Assembly: GCA_024235895.1 (NCBI GenBank)
Contig: JACKLM010000003.1
Span: 124,001 to 188,000, forward strand
Direction: 5' to 3'
Length of the DNA: 64,000 nucleotides
Origin: Burkholderiaceae bacterium
GTDB lineage: Bacteria > Pseudomonadota > Gammaproteobacteria > Burkholderiales > Burkholderiaceae_C
A program made the position numbers and the translations under genes. Positions 60,484-64,000 of the stretch are shown in pieces; within the stretch, counting starts at the first letter, position 1, and every line of letters begins with the position of its first letter. The notes under the pieces were generated by a model, which saw nothing but the letters and a program-made list of their open reading frames with translations, made no database searches and was not told the DNA's origin.

Positions 60484-60514
60484 CCAAAAGGCGAAAGCCC
60501 GGCCGAAGCCGGGC
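60484..60514 (-). terminator. Terminator after the upstream flagellin
   Basis: On the minus strand GCCCGGC-TTCG-GCCGGGC is followed by TTTCGCCTTTT. A stable tetraloop stem with T-rich tail, 24 bases after the stop of the first flagellin gene. Confidence 0.8.
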
Positions 60515-60537
60515 AAGACATCACGCTGGCGGAGGGC

Positions 60538-61473
60538 TCAGCGCAGCAGCGTCAGCACCTGCTGCGGCAGCTGGTTCGCCTGTGCGACCATCGCCGTGCC
60601 GGCCTGCTGAAGAATCTGGGCCCTTGACATGTTGGCCGTCTCCGAGGCGAAGTCCGCATCCATGATGCGTCCCCGGGACGCGGAGATATTCTCCACCGAG
60701 GTCTGCAGGCTGGAGATCACCGCCTCGAAACGGTTCTGCACCGCACCATAGGTCGCGCGCTGGTCGTTGACCGCCTTCAGCGCGAAGTCGATGACCTCGA
60801 TGGCCTCGTCGATCTCGGCGCCGACGTCGGCAGGGGCAGTCGTCCAGCCGCCGATCGCGACACCGGAAGCGCCGCTGGTGGCCGATGCGGTCACGACAGT
60901 GGCCATCACGGCCGACGCCGTCGAGCCGCTCGTGATCGTGCCGCCCTCAGCCGCGGCCCCGGTCAGGCTCGCCGACGTGACGGCGATCCGGTCCGAAGTC
61001 CCGGTGTTGGCGCCGACCTGGAAGTTGAGCGTCGCTTCATAGCCCGTGCCGCTGCTGTCGAACAGCGACTTGCCGTTGAACGATGCCGACTTCACCGTGC
61101 GATCGATCTCGCTTTGCAGCTGCGCGAACTCCTTCTGGAGGTTGTCCCGGTCGCTCGAGCTGTTGGTCGCATTGCGCGATTGCACCGCCAGCTCGCGCAT
61201 GCGCTGGAGCATGTCGCCGACCTTGCCCAGTGCGCCTTCGGCGGTCTGCGCCATCGAGATGCCATCGTTGGCGTTGCGGACCGCGACATTCATGCCGCGA
61301 ACCTGTGCGCTCATGCGCTCGGCGATCGCGAGCCCCGCGGCATCGTCCTTGGCGCTGTTGACGCGCAGCCCCGACGACAGCCTCTGCATCGAGGTGCTGA
61401 GCGACGACTGAGTCGAACTCAGATTGCGCTGCGCGTTGAGCGAGATCACGTTAGTGTTGATCGTCATTCCCAT
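60538..61473 (-). CDS. fliC: Flagellin (copy 2, upstream)
   Basis: A 311-residue flagellin, paralogue of the next gene. TINTNVISLNAQRNLSSTQS and DAAGLAIAERMSAQVRGMNV begin D0/D1; the C-terminus reads NMSRAQILQQAGTAMVAQAN. N- and C-terminal thirds are nearly the same in both copies; the middle differs. TAGGAG precedes the start MGMTINTN. A sigma28-like promoter lies about 215 bases upstream. Confidence 0.95.
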   Translation of the reverse strand: MGMTINTNVISLNAQRNLSSTQSSLSTSMQRLSSGLRVNSAKDDAAGLAIAERMSAQVRGMNVAVRNANDGISMAQTAEGALGKVGDMLQRMRELAVQSRNATNSSSDRDNLQKEFAQLQSEIDRTVKSASFNGKSLFDSSGTGYEATLNFQVGANTGTSDRIAVTSASLTGAAAEGGTITSGSTASAVMATVVTASATSGASGVAIGGWTTAPADVGAEIDEAIEVIDFALKAVNDQRATYGAVQNRFEAVISSLQTSVENISASRGRIMDADFASETANMSRAQILQQAGTAMVAQANQLPQQVLTLLR

Positions 61474-61834
61474 GATTGAAAGCTCCTACGGTTGAACGAC
61501 TCCCGGCATGGACGCCGGCTTGGCCTCGGCCGCGGGTCGATCCGGCCCGCGGCTTCGTCAGCTCGCGCTGACTGCGTCCGGCGGCAGTCATCCGTAGTCG
61601 CGAAAAGGCGTTGAAGAAGTGCCTTCGTCGAACCATCGGCCGGCTGTTCCGGACCCCGGGTTGCCGATCGGTCGGGCCCGTTGGGTGGGGTATCGGACGG
61701 CCGCTGGCGGATCTTTAGGACTTTGTCGAGGACTCCGAGCGGGCGGAGTCCCGGCACGCTTGTGTTGGGATGTATCGCGCGGCAGCCCGTTCGGGCCAGG
61801 CGACCCAGACCGGCGTGGGCTCACAGGCCAGCTA
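61474..61834. other. 361-base gap: flagellin leader and promoter
   Basis: Contains the sigma28-like promoter (61691-61717) and a roughly 210-base untranslated leader of the flagellin gene. The part from 61721 to the WbqC stop shows no gene. Open frames here are low quality. Confidence 0.6.
61691..61717 (-). promoter_or_regulatory. Sigma28 (FliA) promoter for flagellin
   Basis: On the minus strand TAAAGATC is followed, after 12 bases, by TCCGATAC, close to the FliA consensus TAAAGTTT-N11-GCCGATAA. Located upstream of the first flagellin gene, in the right orientation. Confidence 0.6.
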
Positions 61835-62578
61835 TCAAGCCGGCTGCAGCAGGACCGGTGCGGACGCGACGCGCGAGTGTGCAAGCAATGCCCGCCGCAC
61901 CTCGACGGTGTCGTTCCACATGAGCGCATCCAGGATGGACAGATCGGCCACGAACTCGCGCCCCGGTGTTTCGTATTCCCAGCCGCAGGCATGCAGGAAC
62001 TGCAGTTCGATGCCGCGACCGGCGAAGGACATGGGGTCGAACAAGGCGGCGCCGCTGGCCGGATTGAGGTACTGGATCGCACCCAAGCGCGTGGCGATCT
62101 CGAGCGCCCAGTCGCCGGCGCCGAGTCCGGACGGCAGGTTCAGCGTCGACTCCGAGCACACCAGGGGTCGGAAGGGCAAATCCAGACGGCGGCACACCGC
62201 CGACAGCGTCGCGACATTCAGCCTCGTCAGCGATCGGTCGCCGCGGGTCTCGGCAAACGCCTCGCGCACCAGGTCGTCGACGACCCAGTAGTACGGGGCG
62301 TGTCGTCGGTAGTGGCTGAGCTTACCTTGGATGGTTTTCAGCGCCCCGTCGGGATCGAGAAGGCGGGCCTCGTAAGTCCGGATGTGGATCGAGTTGTTCG
62401 ACAGTGGCACGTGGATCCAGCTCCAGCCCCGCTCGGGATGGAGCACACGGTTGCGGCTCATCCAGCTCTTCGGCGTGAACTGGGTGATGTCGAAAACGAC
62501 CCACGCATCGCAGCGCGCGATGAGCGCGAAGTGCCCCCAGTAGGGGAAGAAGTAGGGCTGCATGATGCCCACCCGCAT
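61835..62578 (-). CDS. WbqC family protein
   Basis: A 247-residue protein. MRVGIMQPYFFPYWGHFALI is the diagnostic N-terminus of WbqC; FDITQFTPKSWMSRNRVLHP and FLHACGWEYETPGREFVADL follow. The family is found in polysaccharide and flagellin-glycan loci, but its reaction is unproven. ATG 62578 lies one base after the upstream aminotransferase stop, so they are coupled. Confidence 0.88.
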   Translation of the reverse strand: MRVGIMQPYFFPYWGHFALIARCDAWVVFDITQFTPKSWMSRNRVLHPERGWSWIHVPLSNNSIHIRTYEARLLDPDGALKTIQGKLSHYRRHAPYYWVVDDLVREAFAETRGDRSLTRLNVATLSAVCRRLDLPFRPLVCSESTLNLPSGLGAGDWALEIATRLGAIQYLNPASGAALFDPMSFAGRGIELQFLHACGWEYETPGREFVADLSILDALMWNDTVEVRRALLAHSRVASAPVLLQPA

Positions 62579-62579
62579 G

Positions 62580-63800
62580 TCAGCGCCCCGACAGCCGGTC
62601 CCGAACCTCGCCCGCATGGGCATGCGCCAGCTCGATGCAGTCGCACACGCGATCGACATCGGCGGCGCTGACCGGCGCGCCGGATGGGAGCTGAATCAGC
62701 CGACGGCCGAGGTGGTCGGTGTTCGGCAGGCGGTCGATGTAGCGGGGCAGTTCGTCGCGGTAGGGCGCGCTGCGGTGAACGCCAGGGTAGAAGTAGCGAC
62801 GGGCCACGATGTTCTCGGAACCCAGCACCTCGAGCAGCTCGTCGCGGCTCAGCCCGAACGCGTCCTCGTCGACCTCGAAGATGACATACTGAAAATTGGT
62901 GCGAGTTGCATGACGCGGCAGGTGCAGGCGCAGCCCTGTGACCTGGCCCAGGCGTTCGTGATATCGATCCTTGACCTCGCGATTGCGTTCCACGACGGCA
63001 CCGAGCCTCTCGAGGTTCAGCAGTCCGATCGCCGCTTGGGCCTCCGACATGCGCCCGTTGCTCGTCTTCGGCACCGCTGTCAAGGGCCCGGCGCCATAGC
63101 TGCTGCGAATGTTGCGCAACCGCGCCGCGAGCGCGTCATCGTTGGTGCAAATGCAGCCACCTTCGGTGGCGCTGAGGACCTTCGTCGCGTGGAAGGAAAA
63201 CACCTCGAGCGCGCCGAAGTTGCCTACCGGCCTGGCATCGATCTCGCAGCCGAAGGCGTGCGCCGAGTCGAAGAACAGCTGCAAACCGTGGCGATCGGCC
63301 AGCGTCTGCAGCGGCGCGGGCGGGCAAGCATCGCCCCAGAGGTTGACGGGCAGTATGGCGCTCACGTCTGCATCGATCAAGGGCTCCACGAACTCCGGCG
63401 TCATCAGGTGCGTGCGCAGGTCGACGTCGCAGAACACCGGCTCCAGGCCTGCCCAGCTCATGGCTTGGACGGTCGCGATGAAGGTAAAGGCTGGCACGAT
63501 GACCTTGCCCGACAGATCGAGCGCATCGACGGCCATCATCAGCCCGATCGTGGCGTTGGTCACGCAGACGACGTGGCGAACCGACAGTCGCTCTCGCAGT
63601 GCCGCTTCGAACCTCTGCACGAGGGGGCCGTGGTTCGTGTAGTACTGGCGCTCGAACAGCTCGCGCATCGCGGTCTCGTAGGCCGACCACGCTGGAAAGT
63701 GCAACTGACCGACTGGCAGCGGCTTCGCCAGCGCGGGTGCGCCGCCAAGTACGGCCAGCGGTGGGTGCGCTGAACGGATCGTGCCGATGGGCTCGCTCAT
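62580..63800 (-). CDS. DegT/DnrJ/EryC1/StrS sugar aminotransferase
   Basis: A 406-residue PLP aminotransferase acting on nucleotide-linked keto-sugars. VVCVTNATIGLMMAVDAL, VPAFTFIATVQAMSWAGLEP and FDSAHAFGCEI line the active site, and the PLP lysine is in SFHATKVLSATEGG. The C-terminus ends LIQLPSGAPVSAADVDRVCD. ATG 63800 overlaps the stop of another DegT gene (ATGA). The glycan is not known. Confidence 0.9.
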   Translation of the reverse strand: MSEPIGTIRSAHPPLAVLGGAPALAKPLPVGQLHFPAWSAYETAMRELFERQYYTNHGPLVQRFEAALRERLSVRHVVCVTNATIGLMMAVDALDLSGKVIVPAFTFIATVQAMSWAGLEPVFCDVDLRTHLMTPEFVEPLIDADVSAILPVNLWGDACPPAPLQTLADRHGLQLFFDSAHAFGCEIDARPVGNFGALEVFSFHATKVLSATEGGCICTNDDALAARLRNIRSSYGAGPLTAVPKTSNGRMSEAQAAIGLLNLERLGAVVERNREVKDRYHERLGQVTGLRLHLPRHATRTNFQYVIFEVDEDAFGLSRDELLEVLGSENIVARRYFYPGVHRSAPYRDELPRYIDRLPNTDHLGRRLIQLPSGAPVSAADVDRVCDCIELAHAHAGEVRDRLSGR

Positions 63801-64000
63801 GCGAGGCGGCTCCGGATCGCGCCGGCGTGCCGACGGACGAACGCCAGCAGACCGCACACAGTGACGACATCGTCCTCGGTGACGTGGTGCCCGCATGGCA
63901 GCAGCATGAAGCGGTTGCTGAGCTCGTCCGTGAGCGGCAGCGCCTCGGCGAACGTACGGTAGGACGCTGGACGCGCGTGAAGGGGCGGGTGGTAGTAGGC
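63797..64000 (-). CDS. DegT/DnrJ/EryC1/StrS aminotransferase, C-terminal part (5' end outside window)
   Basis: The last 67 residues are visible: YYHPPLHARPASYRTF, ALPLTDELSNRFMLLPCGHH, then VTEDDVVTVCGLLAFVRRHA. This pattern is the C-terminal end of a DegT-type aminotransferase. Its stop overlaps the next gene's start. Confidence 0.8.
   Translation of the reverse strand, partial: AYYHPPLHARPASYRTFAEALPLTDELSNRFMLLPCGHHVTEDDVVTVCGLLAFVRRHAGAIRSRLA

Overview
The window is about 64 kb of very GC-rich chromosome with tightly packed, mostly housekeeping genes. Gene order and protein families point to a Burkholderiales betaproteobacterium of the Rubrivivax/Leptothrix type. The evidence is the block rpsO-pnp-qor-tpiA-secG-tRNA-Leu-nuoA..N, the dapC/dapD/pilU-like/dapE group, an intracellular polyhydroxybutyrate depolymerase, and a lexA gene with CTG-N10-CAG SOS boxes. 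This taxonomic placement is inferred from gene content, not from a database match. No prophage, transposase gene or CRISPR array was found.

Layout. 1-4.6 kb: the 5' part of an MFS transporter, a D-2-hydroxyacid dehydrogenase, a small membrane ORF, and an NAD-dependent epimerase divergent from a LysR regulator. 4.7-8.6 kb: a 979-residue MoxR/RavA AAA ATPase fused to a VWA (ViaA-like) domain, and a DUF364-like protein. 8.7-11.8 kb: two small paralogous unknowns, a helix-hairpin-helix protein, lexA and a divergent asparaginase. 11.8-12.3 kb: a gene-free stretch filled by nested inverted repeats. 12.3-20.4 kb (minus strand): an ABC-F ATPase with a frameshift, prmB, dapE, a PilU-like ATPase, dapD, dapC, zapA and a ZapB-like coiled coil. 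20.5-24.4 kb: nth, an RnfB-like ferredoxin, phaZ and an aromatic/aspartate aminotransferase. 24.6-30.2 kb (plus): uvrB, a low-molecular-weight phosphotyrosine phosphatase, iscR, iscA, tsaD, rpsO. 30.3-51.3 kb (plus): pnp, quinone oxidoreductase, tpiA, secG, tRNA-Leu(GAG), the complete 14-gene complex I operon, a Nudix hydrolase and a DUF1178 protein. 51.3-57.9 kb: FAD-linked oxidase, DUF2069 protein, YihY/BrkB protein, aroQ, alpha/beta hydrolase, metY and a CBS-pair protein. 57.9-64 kb (minus): fliD, two tandem flagellins, a WbqC-family protein and two DegT-type sugar aminotransferases.

How the genes work together: dapC, dapD and dapE form most of the succinylase branch of lysine/diaminopimelate synthesis. 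nuoA-N encodes proton-pumping NADH dehydrogenase. IscR and IscA serve Fe-S assembly, which complex I, Nth and the RnfB-like protein need. The flagellin end is next to sugar aminotransferases, suggesting a flagellin-glycosylation or surface-polysaccharide locus.

The most unusual points are the RavA-ViaA type fusion, the nested repeat at 11.9-12.2 kb, a scrambled duplicate of the nuoD start between nuoC and nuoD, a repeat that has become the C-terminus of nuoF, iscR-iscA without iscS/iscU between them, and several sharp palindromes in regulatory positions.
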